NCBI RefSeq assembly: GCF_040712315.1 | Contig: NC_134018.1 | Coordinates: 18,744,835 to 18,808,834, forward strand | From: Castanea sativa | Lineage: Eukaryota; Streptophyta; Magnoliopsida; Fagales; Fagaceae | Direction: 5' to 3' | Length of the DNA stretch: 64,000 nt | Part shown: positions 34,590 through 46,900 of the stretch, one piece after another | Layout of the letters: each line of letters opens with the position of its first letter | How positions within the stretch are numbered: position 1 is the first letter of the stretch | Made by a program: the position numbers and the translations under genes | Notes under the pieces: generated by a model | What the model was told of the DNA's origin: nothing | Seen by the model: only the letters and a program-made list of their open reading frames with translations | Databases searched by the model: none

Positions 34590-35264
34590 AGCAGCTAAAT
34601 ATGTTGAATCGTGCATGTGTCTCAATTGAATATTGATAATGCACATTGCCCATATTCTATATGTCATAATGCACTCGATGGAGACGGTGGGGCAGGGTGG
34701 TAGCCGTATTGATATGACTAAAATTTTTGAAAAGTCTACTTATTCCAAAAAATAAATAATTTTAATTAGTAATTTTTTCATTTTACTTTGAAAAGTCTAT
34801 TTATCCTAAAAATAAATTTTTAATTTCCTTTAACCTTATAACAGCCATCCCTCTCCCTTACATGAAAGAAAAGAAGGAAATTTTATATCCATTGTATTCC
34901 AATATAATCAAAAGTTAAGAAAAAAAAAAATTATAAGCAAAAGTTTAGATATTTAAAAAATGTAAAAAAATTATCTCATAAAATAATTATTAACATATTA
35001 TAGAAATAAACTTTGTTAATGTTTAATTTTAATTCAATCTTTCTATATTAAACTTAGAAATTTAACTTTATCATGCTAAAAAATTTAGAAGAGAAAATTG
35101 ATAATCTCAAATTTTGAATTTTTCACTTATGTTGTAGATGCATTTTCATGTGTGTTTACGTGTCCCTTCTGAGCAATTTTTTTTGGTTCTACACTTGGCA
35201 ATGCTTATTTCTATATATATAAGCCAATTGGAGTAATCTAATTTAGGTGACAAGGTATATATAA
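34590..35264. other. AT-rich upstream intergenic DNA
   Basis: No ORF or repeat boundary recognised. This is the distal promoter side of the terpene synthase. Confidence 0.4.
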
Positions 35265-35470
35265 GAAAAAGTTTACCTTCAAACTGGTTTGGAAGAAATT
35301 TTTTCAACTTATTATGTGACGATTGATAAGATCATTTGTTTATATTTTTAGTTACATAACTTATTTAATAAGTTTTGTGACTGTTTAAATAATGTATATA
35401 GATGATTTTATGAGTCATCATGTAGTTTGGTGAAAATTTCTCCAAGCTGTCATGGAAGAAATCTTTTTCC
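35265..35470. mobile_element. MITE-like element with eroded terminal inverted repeats
   Basis: The left end (GAAAAAGTTTACCTTC..., about 35265-35305) and the reverse complement of the right end (GGAAAAAGATTTCTTCC..., about 35430-35470) align over roughly 40 bp with several mismatches. The interior is AT-rich and non-coding; total length is about 206 bp. No clear target duplication remains. It lies about 0.75 kb upstream of the terpene synthase TATA box. Confidence 0.45.
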
Positions 35471-35576
35471 ATTAAAAATCATGTATAATACATATTTACA
35501 TATTTGTTTATTAGAAAAAAAGAAGAAGAAAAAAAATGTTATTTAATTTAATAAAAGTATGTGATATTATCAAGAG

Positions 35577-35673
35577 CCTTGAAAGCTCAAGCCTTATAGC
35601 TCAATTGGCTCACATTTTCTAGCGTTTTCAACGAATATATGCAGACTTTTAATTCCTCCTCTCACAACTATTG

Positions 35674-35706
<33 letters not shown>
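35577..35706 (+). mobile_element. Degenerate SINE-like sequence
   Basis: TATAGCTCAATTGGCTC near 35597-35613 resembles a tRNA-derived box A (TRGYNNARNGG), and an eroded box-B-like stretch (CTTTTAATTCC) follows at about 35647. The unit ends at a (TA)n tail (35676-35706). The shape is that of a plant tRNA-derived SINE, but box B is poorly kept. Confidence 0.35.
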
Positions 35707-35712
<6 letters not shown>

Positions 35713-37136
35713 TATAAGTCGTAATATTTGTTATTTAGTTAGATCGCTTCCGATTCAATTGCTAATTGAAAACGATTTTGTATTAGCTATGGTTTCAAGT
35801 ACATTTTTCCCCCATTTAGACATTAAATTAATTAAGTAGTATTCAAAACTGTTTACTAATTTTCGAGTAAAATCTAATTAGACTAAAGTGGATAAATGTA
35901 CTAAATTATAAACAAAAAATTAAAAGATTCAATGGTGTAGATAACTTTCAATTATCACTGCCTTGTAACTTAAATTAGGTTTAAATATGTGATTTGGAGG
36001 TGCTAAATATAATCCTGGAATGACGACATGACGTAGCTCTTGGATTACAAAGGAGTTGGTGCTAGGAAGTTTCTCCATGAGGGATGAAGCTTTCTATGAC
36101 ATAATAAACTCGTGCATGAGGCCTCTTGCTGGGAAGGGTGTTACTTATTCTTCAGGAGAAAACATGATTGTCAAACTTTGTCTCCTTTCGCGGCAAAATA
36201 TGAATCTATGGATAGACCATACTCCTTTAATTTCTTTTGGCTCCTTTTTCAATACTAAGTCTACCACTTTATTTTATTTTATTTTTTTCAAAATAAGAAA
36301 AATGAGGCTGATCAAAATGACTTTAAATTTTTTAATTTTATAAAAAAATAAATAAATAGAGCAGCCAAGGAAATAGTGGCCAACTGGATGGTTGAAAGAG
36401 TAGTATTCATAGATCATAGTAAATACTTACATTAAAAAAAAAAAAAAAAGTAAAACATATTTGGTCATTACATTTATACAATTATACTGCCGACGCTTAG
36501 ACTGATCTCTAGTCTTTACGAACAGGTTCTGGTCTTGGTATAGATTCAACTATTCAAGGAGGAGACAAGAGGCTGCAAAAATTCTATCAACCGTAATTAA
36601 GGGACCTACAGTAGTCTTCAACGTTGTCAACTGTTTTAAAAATCAGGCGAATAATACAACAGATTTTCCAATCTTTGAAAAATCAAGGCCCACCATTTTG
36701 ACCTTTTGTTTTATAATAGGTTTTTTATTGAGTAATTTTTTCATTTGTTATTCTTCGATCGTTTTTGTTTGGTTTATGGTTGTAGTTATTTGAGTTAATA
36801 TTTATTTTTGTTATTTAAGATTTAAAAAATATTAAGAATTATGTTTAGAGGCAGAATTAATTTTGAAGTAATATTACGTTCACAACATTTATATCATTAA
36901 TTTTATGTAAAAATTTGTTATTAGTGATTAAAAAAATAATATTATTATTTGGTTAAAATTAAAACCAATAACAACTTACCATATTTGATATATTGTGGAA
37001 AAAAAAAGACCCCAGATTATAAAAAAATAATAATAAAAAAATAAAAAAAATAATAGAAAATAATAGAAAATCTTGACCGTATATCCCAAATTCCAAGTTT
37101 TCATCTTTTGACTTTTCCTTTCGTCCTTTAAGCGTG
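35707..37136. other. AT-rich intergenic stretch
   Basis: No recognisable gene. The ORF at 36056-36343 shows no domain and ends in AT-rich low-complexity sequence. Confidence 0.4.
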
Positions 37137-37173
37137 TCGGCCATATATCACATTTTCTCTTTTTTGAGTGAGG

Positions 37174-37251
<78 letters not shown>

Positions 37252-37303
37252 GCCATATATCACATTTTCTCTTTTTTGAGTGAGGCTATATATATATATA
37301 TAT
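37137..37303. repeat. 112-bp duplication around a (TA)n tract
   Basis: The stretch TCGGCCATATATCACATTTT and its continuation to GAGTGAGGCTATATA starts at 37137 and again at 37249, on both sides of a (TA)n run (37174-37249). A second (TA) run follows at about 37287-37303. This looks like a local duplication by slippage or unequal exchange at the microsatellite. Confidence 0.85.
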
Positions 37304-38351
37304 AAAAGGACCTTGAGTGAGAAGATATTCCATATTTATTTAAGGACCTAGCTAGGTTGTATTGTTGTAAAAATTATCATGGGGGAGTAGGGGGACTGTA
37401 AGGTATAATATTAGACTTTTAGTAGCAACTAGTGTCAAGAAGTAGATTCGAGATAATTTTTGAGCTAATGGCCATTCAATGGATGAATGATTGCTTAGTT
37501 GTGTACATTGAAAAGGATGTAGGTTGTAGCATTTGATAATGAGACTATCATGCAACGATTTCAAAATATGAAAACTCGTAGAAAGCAATTGTAAATTTTA
37601 TATTACGTATTTTTTATTGTTATTGTTGCTGTCAATATATGAATTTTTCTTTTTATTAGATTGTATAATTTATGCTTCTTAAAGAATATTTCGAGAAAAA
37701 TTCTTGGAGCCACCACTGTGGTCATTAATTGCATTTGTTTTTTGGTTTCTTCTTCTATATTGTCCTCTTCTTGTACTACCATTCATATTAGTAACTTTTT
37801 TATTAAAAAAAGAGAGACTAACATTAATTTTAAATTAGAGAGGTACTTGATACAAAGTACAATGGAAAATCTAATTGAAAATTTGAAATGACACTTAATT
37901 AGTGCAAAATTAAACTGCAATTATAATTTAATTTAAATCCTTATTATTGAACTTTTCATTTAATACATTATGTAAATGTTTCACCAAAAGTATTATGGTG
38001 ATGTCTAATTTTTTGAATGTTCGCTTCCCTTCATTTTTAACTATTTGGTTTGTTAATATGTTGAACTTTTCATTTATTATATCATGACTTCTCTCAGAAT
38101 TTGCAAAAATGGGATCCACTAGGTAAAGCTCGGTTTGGTTTTAGTTTGTAGTCAAATTGCTAATATTTGCATTTCTTTTTTCCCATCTTTAAAGGTGGAT
38201 GTCCCTTGCCAAAGAACACATATTTAGATCTCTAACGGCCAAACCAATATACTAACTTATTTTAAGATACTAAGTTGCGTTAATATACATAATAGAAAGA
38301 AATTATAAACAGTAAAAACATATTTTGTCATATATATTGTTAAGGAGTACA
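37304..38351. other. Intergenic DNA sharing short blocks with 52290-53684
   Basis: Blocks at about 37306-37345 and 37398-37474 resemble about 52304-52345 and 53610-53683 in the same order and orientation (for example GACTTTTAGTAGCAACTAGT versus GACTTTTATTAGCAACTAGT). No genes are recognised. Confidence 0.5.
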
Positions 38352-38356
38352 GTCAA

Positions 38357-39106
38357 TGTAAGTGCACAATTGCACCTGGCCCCAAGAACAGTTACGGGCT
38401 CAGGCCCAATGAGCCTTAAACAATATGATTTGTAGAGTGTGGGCTTGAAACCCAGGTTAGAAGTGTTTGAGGATTAAATGACAAGCCAAAGATTGTAAAC
38501 ACTTAAAAACAACAAGGAATACTGTAAATCAACCTGCTCGGACGTAAGCCAAGAACAGTTCTTATATTATCTCTTTCTCTTTTTTCTTTTTCTTTTTTAG
38601 ATTACAAAGAAGGGATCCCCCATTTCTGTTCTAGGTTGCTCCTTAAATACTCTTCTTTTTGATACTTTGTACACGTGTTGCCCCAACTCCCCCTTAGCCT
38701 AGATATTTCTTTTCTCAGTGCCTTTGAATAGTAACCAGAAGTTTCCCTTTCACTGTTCAGGTGTCACTTCCCCATTAATGCGGCCAGGATGGTAGGTGCA
38801 GGGTCTTTAATGTGGAGGTGACAGCCTTTATCTTTGGTATTTCCTTAACATCGGTGCTTCTAGGGCATTCAAGGGTTTCCCCCCTTTAACCATCGGTCTT
38901 GACCGTGTCATTCCCTAACCTTTATCATGAAGTCCCGGGTTCTCCGGTGTTCGTCCGAAGAGAAATTCACCCTCGGCTGGATCCTCGGATCCTCGGCGTA
39001 TGGGCCGACCCGTAGTACTAACAAGTTCTAAACCCAAGAGCAGGTCGGCCTTCCCTAGCATGGCCCAAAGGCCCACATCTCCATCAGGGTCTTTTTACTC
39101 TCCACA
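38357..39106 (-). repeat. Gypsy-2 LTR, left (3') copy
   Basis: 750 bp, starting TGTAAGTGCACAATTG and ending CTCTCCACA on the plus strand. A purine-rich tract (minus strand, GAGTTTTGAGGGGCTAT, 39107-39123) abuts it as the polypurine tract, confirming it as the 3' LTR of a minus-strand element. Confidence 0.92.
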
Positions 39107-39199
39107 ATAGCCCCTCAAAACTCTAATTTTCAACGTCCGAGGAGAAAAATAGGGTTTTGATCTAACGAGAACTTACTCCACACACTTTGTGAGTGATTA

Positions 39200-39205
39200 C
39201 ACGTG
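39200..39205 (+). promoter_or_regulatory. G-box core upstream of the antisense gene
   Basis: CACGTG within TTACACGTGTGG, about 410 bp before the antisense gene start. The corresponding position in gypsy-1 also carries a CACGTG. A TATA-like AATATAATT follows near 39361. The region 39124-39615 between the polypurine tract and the gene is otherwise non-coding and looks like a promoter plus CT-rich leader. Confidence 0.4.
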
Positions 39206-39615
39206 TGGAAATCGTTTCGCATCCCAGAAGATGACACTTGGCGGTTTTATTTTCAAAAACGCGCGCATTTATTGCTGTAAGCCACACTTTGTCTTCCACG
39301 TTCAACGGGGAGATGGGTATCCAACGGTCCTCGTTACCCCACGAAAATTTGGGCGGGACAAATATAATTTCGAGGCCGCTTTTCCGCACATCGTGACGCT
39401 TCGGGAACCTGCGCCTTCATTTAATTCCCCAGGGGCTAATCCCATCAAAACATCAGCAATCACACTTTACCTGCAGAAAACCGTGGAAATTTACACACCT
39501 TTAACTTTGTAAGTTCTTGCTCTCTCTCTTCTTTAACCTTTTCTCCTCGGATATAGTCCTCGGCTGTCCTCGTAGATATTCTCCCCTTTAGAGTTTAGCC
39601 TTTCGTTCTTTTCTG

Positions 39616-42164
39616 ATGGGTAGGTTTAAGTGTCTAGTTGATACCGTCGCTGGAATGGAAGGCTTCAGAGCCAAGTATCACATTCCCGGCGATGTAGGCT
39701 TGAAATATTGCCTGACAGAAGCCGTGGCCGGTTCTAGAAAGGAGGGAGAGGTTATCATCCCAATGATAGCCTTTATAGAGGGTGGGATGACCCTCCCCAT
39801 GAGGCCTGTAACTAGGGAGTACCTCCACAACCACCGGTTGTGTCCCGACCAGTGCCTCCCAAACGTTTTTAGAGTTTTGGGTAGCGTCGATGCTCTAAAC
39901 GAGCAAATGGGTCTAAACCTCACCTGGCACGATGTTGTCTTTCTGTACAAGTCCCATAAACTCTCCAAAGTAGGTTACTACATTAAATCCCGCTCCAGCG
40001 TCGTTAGGCTAATCTCCTGTCTGCCCAAATCCAACAAAGGCATGAAGGATGACTACCTGATCGTCTCTAGAAACTGGCACGACGGCCTTCACTGCCCAGT
40101 TGAGTGGGGAGATCCAGGTGCGACACCTTAGGATTAGCCTCCCCCCCCACATAAACTCCTCTAATACTCACAAAAAATACGCACTCACATGCATTCACGT
40201 TTGTTTAGATTTATCATATGTTGTGTGAATCTGACCATGTTCGTTTGATTTGGTGTCTTCCTTCGCAGATAAGCGACACGTGCGCCCACGCTTAAGCCAC
40301 TGCAACGTTGCAGATCTTAACCGAGTACTGTGCTCCGAGGTGTTTGTCAGCGAGGACCTACAACTCAAAGCGGCTCATCTGATTCTAGGGTACACCCCCA
40401 TCTCCTCGGACTTCCAGGAGATAGAAAACGCCATAGTAGCCGGTGACCGAAGGCGAAAGAAGATAAACGTAGCCCGGCCCCACTTTTTGGACGACCGCGA
40501 TCTCCCTGACGCCCCTAACACCGTTCTATACGGACAGCCCATTGCGGCAATCCCCCTCGCTGTGCACTCTCAGGCGACTGTTGTTCCAGAAGAGCAGGTG
40601 TCTTTTTTGCATACACTAGACGAAGAGATAGATCAATTCCAACTCGAAGACACCGAAAGACCTCGAGGGACTCAGTTCGTCGTACTTTCTAACGAGGAGG
40701 AAGAAGCCACCGAGGCCTCTGGAATTGCAGGGTTCGTAGTTGCCCGACCGGAAGATGAATCCGAGGACATGGATAGGATGCAGGATCTCCTAACCAAGAG
40801 AGGTGCAAAGGTCGCCGGGAAAAAGATGGGGGCATCCCAAGTTCTTCCAATTTTGCCACCTCCCCCTCCTCCAGCCGAGCCAAAACTTCCAGCCGAGGAT
40901 CCCAAAAAGAAGAGAAAGGGGGAGGCCGAGGGGACGATCAACAAGGACCCCAAGAAACCACAACAACAAGCCCTACCGGTTCAGCAGCAGAAGCTGGATA
41001 AAGGCAAGGGTAGGGCCCGCTCAGTTGAAAGCAGGGAGATCAGGGATGAGGCCGAAGTGCGCCGAGCACCGGTCACCTGGTCCCCTGACTTAAGATTGGA
41101 TGGTGCTCCCATCTCCTACCAATCCAGTATAAGGGCGATTCAACAAGGCCATGCCCACCACTTGGCCGAAGTGTTGGAGCGCCCTCTTCTGCTGCCCAAG
41201 GATATGGAGACCTTAGAAAAAATGAGCCAGCCACAACTATTCCTTTCTTTAAAAAGGGATCTAGCGCTGGTAAGTTTCCCCCTTTTTAGGAAGATTCCAC
41301 TTGTAACAATATTCATAAGTTTTTTACTATTCCTGATTCCATCATACTTTGTTACAGGCCATTCAGGAGGTCTTTGTAGCCGAGAAATTCATAGAAGACA
41401 CTCAGAAGAAGGCCAGAACTGAGATGGAGATTAGGATGGAGACTAAGAAGTCCTTGGGCACAGCCCTTGCTGAGAACGAGAAGCTTACCTCGGAGGTGGC
41501 TGCCTTAAAGACAGAGAAGAATGGAGCCGAGGCGAACTTGAAGACCATGAAGACCCAGATAGAAGGGCAGTGCAAGCTCCTTCGCGAAAAAGATGATGAG
41601 CTCTCCCGAGCCCAAAGGGAATGCTCGGATTTGGAAAGGGAACTTGCGCAGATGAAGGAAGAAGCCAGCTCATTTCAACGCTCTTTACAGGCTACCAAGC
41701 AGACGAGCTACGAGGAAGGGGTAGCAACCACCGAGGAGCAGCTGACAGAGGCCTTCACGGCTTTGTGCCGGGAGTACTGTCAGAAAGTCTGGGGGGAAGC
41801 CCTAAACGTAGCTCGAGTTCCTCTATCTTCGGATCTGAGGAAGTCCGAGAACGTTTGGCTTCCCCTGGAGATACAGGAGATTGGAGAGGCTCCTGCTGCT
41901 ACTCCTACCCCTGAGTCAACTCTCCCTGCTCTGCCTCCGATGGTCCCACAGCTAATTCCAGATCCTACAGAACCTTCAGGTTCCAACAAAGAGAAGGAAG
42001 GAGGAGGGGATGAAGAGAAGGACTTGAGCCAGAAAGTGGAACCCAACGTCCTTCCAACAAAGACAGTAGACAAAGGGAAGCAAGTCATGACTCCCTTTGA
42101 GCTGGAGTTGAGAAAGACCAAGGCCACCAACACCTCTCAGCAAGACCCCCCTCCAAAAGCTTAG
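39616..42164 (+). CDS. Antisense gene of Tat element (aORF), 3 exons, apparently intact
   Basis: Exons 39616-40117, 40269-41269 and 41358-42164 join in phase through GT-AG introns of 151 and 88 bp to give 769 aa, on the strand opposite gag-pol. Exon 1 holds the conserved globular block (RPVTREYLHNHRLCPDQCLPN, then LTWHDVVFLYK); this resembles the putative gypsy-type transposon domain (Pfam Transposase_28, from memory). Exon 2 holds an acidic, Pro/Lys-rich linker with basic KKKRK and a proline run. Exon 3 is a long coiled coil (about residues 505-640) followed by a Pro/Glu-rich tail. The function of this family is not known to me; a nuclear, protein-binding role is only a guess. No stop or frameshift is seen, unlike gag-pol of the same element. 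The intron model is mine and unproven. Confidence 0.7.
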
Positions 42165-42589
42165 GACCTAGCTTTAGGACTTTTCTTTTTCTACATCTGG
42201 ATTAAATATGTAATGTACATGTAAGTGATTAATGAAGAACTATTTCGTTTGATTCTTATTTATGTTGCACCCATTTTACTTTATTCTTTTTACATTCGTC
42301 ATAAAAATTGCCATTAGTACATGGTCAAAAAGGGGCAGAGCAAACAAGTCTAACTTCGAATTCTGCACAATCATAACCTCCAAGCAGACACTCGCGGGTC
42401 ATTAAAAACTTAATAAAAAGTGATATGGCTAATATGTTTGAACAATGCCTTGGTTAAAAAAGAGAGACCTCATACAACGATTAAAATCTTATAATATGTA
42501 GCATTGTTTTTAGTAGGATGTAAGATCCGAGGATCATTCCTTATATAAATTTGCTTAACGCTTAAAGATATAGAACTTAAGATCCGATC
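42165..42589 (+). other. 3' flank of the antisense gene
   Basis: Non-coding; several AATAAA-like or AT-rich stretches just past the stop (about 42200-42300) could serve as the antisense gene's 3' end. It grades into the tandem array. Confidence 0.35.
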
Positions 42590-43911
42590 TAACAAACAGT
42601 AAGGCGATAATTTCCAAACGCAATAAGAAATTAACTTTAATCAAGTTTGCAGTCCGAGAACAAGACTTAAACAATTTCCCATTGGTTCTTAAGATCAATA
42701 AGTTTAAATGTCAATTTGTCCAAAATAGGAGGTCCAAGGACCCGGCATAACTAAGGTTCTGTTTAACAAATGACAAGACATCAATTTCCACAAGGTTTGT
42801 GGTCCGAGGACTGCACTTAACCAAGTTTCTGTTTGATTCTTAAGAACAGTAACTTCAAATGTTAATTTCCCCAAAGTAGGAGGTCCGAAGACCCGGCATA
42901 ACTAAGGTTCTGTTTAACAAATGACAAGACATCAATTTCCACAAGGTTTGTGGTCCGAGGACTGCACTTAACCAAGTTTCTGTTTGATTCTTAAGAACAG
43001 TAACTTCAAATGTTAATTTCCCCAAAGTAGGAGGTCCGAAGACCCGGCATAACTAAGGTTCTGTTTAACAAATGACAAGACATCAATTTCCACAAGGTTT
43101 GTGGTCCGAAGACTGCACTTAACCAAGTTTCTATTTGATTCTTAAGAACAGTAGCTTCAAATGTTAATTTCCCCAAAGTAGGAGGTCCGAAGACCCGGCC
43201 TCACTAAGTTTCTGTTTAACAAATGACAAGACATCAATTTCCACAAGGTTTGTGGTCCGAGGACTGCACTTAACCAAGTTTCTGTTTGATTCTTAAGAAC
43301 AGTAGCTTCAAATGTTAATTTCCCCAAAGTAGGAGGTCCGGAGACCCGGCATAACTAAGGTTCTGTTTAACAAATGACAAGACATCAATTTCCACAAGGT
43401 TTGTGGTCCGAGGACTGCACTTAACCAAGTTTCTGTTTGATTCTTAAGAACAGTAGCTTCAAATGTTAATTTCCCCAAAGTAGGAGGTCCGAAGACCTGG
43501 CCTAACTAAGGTTCTGTTTAACAAATGACAAGACATCAATTTCCACAAGGTTTGTGATCCGAAGACTGCACTTAACCAAGTTTCTGTTTGATTCTTGAGA
43601 ACAGTAGCTTCAAATGTTAATTTCCCCAAAGTAGGAGGTCCGAAGACCCGGCCTAACTAAGGTTCTGTTTAACAAATGACAAGACATCAATTTCCACAAG
43701 GTTTGTGGTCCGAGGACTGCACTTAACCAAGTTTCTGTTTGATTCTTAAAAACAGTAGCTTCAAATGTTAATTTCCCCAAAGTAGGAGGTCCGAAGACCC
43801 GGCCTAACTAAGGTTCTGTTTAACAAATGACAAGACATCAATTTCCACAAGGTTTGTGGTCCGAGGACTGCACTTAACCAAGTTTCTGTTTGATTCTTAA
43901 GAACAGTAGCT
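42590..43911. repeat. 151-bp tandem repeat array
   Basis: The phrase CCCGGC(A/C)T recurs at 42741, 42892, 43043, 43194, 43345, 43496, 43647 and 43798, exactly 151 bp apart each time, with about 95% or higher similarity between inner units. A diverged unit precedes 42741 and the last is cut at about 43911, giving roughly 8.7 copies. It lies between the convergent ends of pol and the antisense gene. Such arrays in the 3' region of Tat elements are known sources of satellite DNA. Confidence 0.95.
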
Positions 43912-43967
43912 GCATGCGTCAGAGGTACTCATAACTTTGAAATGTTCACTGGCAAAAGCACACTTTA

Positions 43968-46900
43968 TTAATAATAATATCTTCTAAGATTATTTACATT
44001 CCATGGGCGTGGTACAATTCTTTCATCTAGGTCAGCTAGCCGATATGACCCTATGCCTGCTACTGAAACAATGTGATAGGGGCCTTCCCAGTTGGGTCCT
44101 AGCTTACCCCAAGCTGGGTTCTTAGAGGTGCCCACAACTTTTCTTAGTACGAGATCTCCAGGTGCAAGTGGCCTTAGCCTCACGTGGGCGTCATATCCCC
44201 ATTTTAGCTTCTATTGATAATAAGCCATTTGGACCATTACTGCCTCGCGCCGTTCCTCAAGCAAATCTAGGCCTTTCTCTAGGAGTCCCGCGTTATTCTC
44301 TGGATTAAAAGAGCTCGTCTTTAGGGTGGGAAAACTAGATTCCAGAGGTATCACCGCCTCGGCTCCATAAGTCATAGAGAATGGCGTTTCTCCAGTGGAC
44401 CTGCGCGGTGTGGTCCGATACGTCCACAGAACATGAGGGAGCTCTTCTACCCATCTGCCTTTCGCATCATCCAACCTCTTCTTCAGCCCACTGACAATGA
44501 CCTTTTTAACGGCCTCGGCTTGCCCATTTCCTCGAGGATAAGCTGGGGTGGAATATCTATTTATGATACCCATGTCACCACAATACTTCCTAAAAGTCTT
44601 ACTATCGAACTGAACACCATTGTCTGAGATGAGTGTGTGTGGTATACCGAATCTAGTAACGATGTTTTTCCAGACAAACTTCTTGGAGTCAACATCTCTA
44701 ATATTTGCTAAGGGCTCGTCCTCAACCCATTTAGTGAAATAGTCTGTTCCCACGAGAAGCCATTTTTTGTTACCTGTTACCCTTGAAAATGGCCCAACTA
44801 TGTCTAGTCCCCACTGTGCGAAGGGCCAAGGACTGGAAAGGGGGTTAAGAACTCCTCCAGGTTGATGAATATTAGGGGCGAACCTCTGACACTGATCACA
44901 TTTCCTGGCATAGTCTTGGGCCTCTCTTTGCATATTGGGCCACCAGTAACCCTGAGTCAGAGCTCTGTGGGCTAAGAATCTTCCCCCAGTGTGGCTGCCA
45001 CAAATCCCTTCATGCAATTCTTCTAGAAGCCCTTCCGTTGAATCAGGGTGTACACACAACAAGTACGGTCCTGAAAAGGATCGTTTGTACAGTTTCTGGT
45101 CCTCGGACAGCCAGAAACGTGGCGCCTTTCGGCGTATCTTATCTGCTTCAGATTTGTCCTCAGGAAGGACATCATTCCTAAGAAAAGATATGACCGGGTC
45201 GATCCAACTAGGTCCAGGCCTTATTAGGTGGATGCGAGGCGCGTTGGTAATGACAAGAGAGGGTTCTAGTAAATCCTTAACGAGGATAACCCTAGGTAAA
45301 CCTTGAGCCGAGGACGTTGCCAGCGTGGCTAAGGAGTCTGCATGAGTGTTTCCGCTCCGAGAGATATGGGTTAAGGCGAAGGAGTCAAATTCAGTTTGCT
45401 GGCGCTTGATCTGGGCCAAATATTCCTGCATCCTTGGATCTCTAGCCTCCATGGTTCCCGTGACCTGGCCGACCACCAGTTGAGAATCTGAGAAGATATG
45501 GATTTCCTTTCCACCCATTCTATGCACCATTTTCATGCCTACCAAGACCGCTTCGTATTTGGCCTCATTGTTAGTAGCCGAGAACGCCAATCTCAAAGAT
45601 TTTTCGAAGACAATTCCCTCAGGGGACGTTAGAACAAGTCCAACACCAGATCCTCTCTGATTAGCCGCCCCATCCACATATACTTTCCAAATCGGAGGCA
45701 TGGCAGCTGTAATCACACCAACTGATTTTTCATCCATGTGTGCTTCTTTTAGAGTTTCTTCCAGTAATGGCTCGGCAAATTCCGCCACCAAGTCAGTGAG
45801 GACCTGGCCCTTCACCGAGGTGCGAGGCTTGTATTTAACATCAAAAGCCCCCAGGATGGTCCCCCACTTTGCTATCCTTCCTGAGTAGTCGGCGCTACGC
45901 AGCACTGCCTTAAGGGGCAATTGGGTCAGAACAACCACCGTGTGGGACTGAAAATAATGGGGAAGCTTTCGCGTGGCATGAACCACGGCCAGGAGCGCTT
46001 TCTCTAAGGGTTGATAACGCACCTCGGCATCACCCAAAGACTTACTAACGTAATATACCGGTCTTTGCACCCCGTTATCATCTCTTATCAGGACCAGGCT
46101 GACCGCGTGGACGGCCACTGCCAGATAAGCAAACAAAATCTCATGTGCCTTCGGACGAGACAGAATGGGTGGCCGAGAAAGATATTGCTTGAGCTGTTGA
46201 AAAGCTAACTTGCAGTCCTCGGTCCATTGAAACCCTTTCCACTTATTCAACAGTTGGAAGAAAGGACGACACTAGTCAGCTGACCGAGATATAAACCTAT
46301 TCAAGGCGGCAATCATTCCCGTTAACTTTTGAATTTCTTTTGGGTTGCGAGGAGGCTGCAAGTCCTAAATAGCCTTGACCTGCACCGGATTTACCTCTAT
46401 GCCTCTATGAGTAATCATGTATCCTAAGAACTTTCCAGACCCCACGCCGAAAGAACACTTTGAGGCGTTGAGGTGCAACTTGTACTTTCTCAATATCTGA
46501 AAAGTGTCGGCCAAATCTTTCATGTGTGAGGGTATTGTTTTGCTTTTCACCACCATATCGTCAACATATACTTCAATGGTTTTCCCCATTTGCTGTTCGA
46601 ACATTCTGGTCATCATCCTTTGATAGGTAGCCCCAGCATTCTTCAAGCCAAATGGCATGACCTTATAATGATAATTCCCCGTCGGTGTAATGAAGGCAGT
46701 CTTCTCCTGATCCTCTAATGCCAAGGGAATCTGGTGATAACCCTGGAAGGCGTCCAAAAAACTCATCCGAGGATGTCCGACAGTGGCATCCACCAGTTGA
46801 TCTATACGTGGCATTGGGAACGAATCTTTGGGACAGGCCTTGTTCAGATCAGTAAAGTCCACACATACCCTCCATGTTCCATTTTTCTTTTTAACGACAA

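Noticed and set aside
35597..35660. tRNA gene
   Set aside because: Only a box-A-like stretch is kept; no cloverleaf or good box B, so at best a SINE remnant.
36056..36343. 95-aa plus-strand ORF upstream of the terpene synthase
   Set aside because: No domain, ends in AT-rich low-complexity sequence, no promoter or homology seen.
41780..42133. 117-aa minus-strand ORF
   Set aside because: Mirror of the Pro/Glu-rich third exon of the antisense gene.
42590..43911. CRISPR-like array
   Set aside because: Direct 151-bp tandem repeats with no spacers, inside a plant retrotransposon; it is a satellite-type array.
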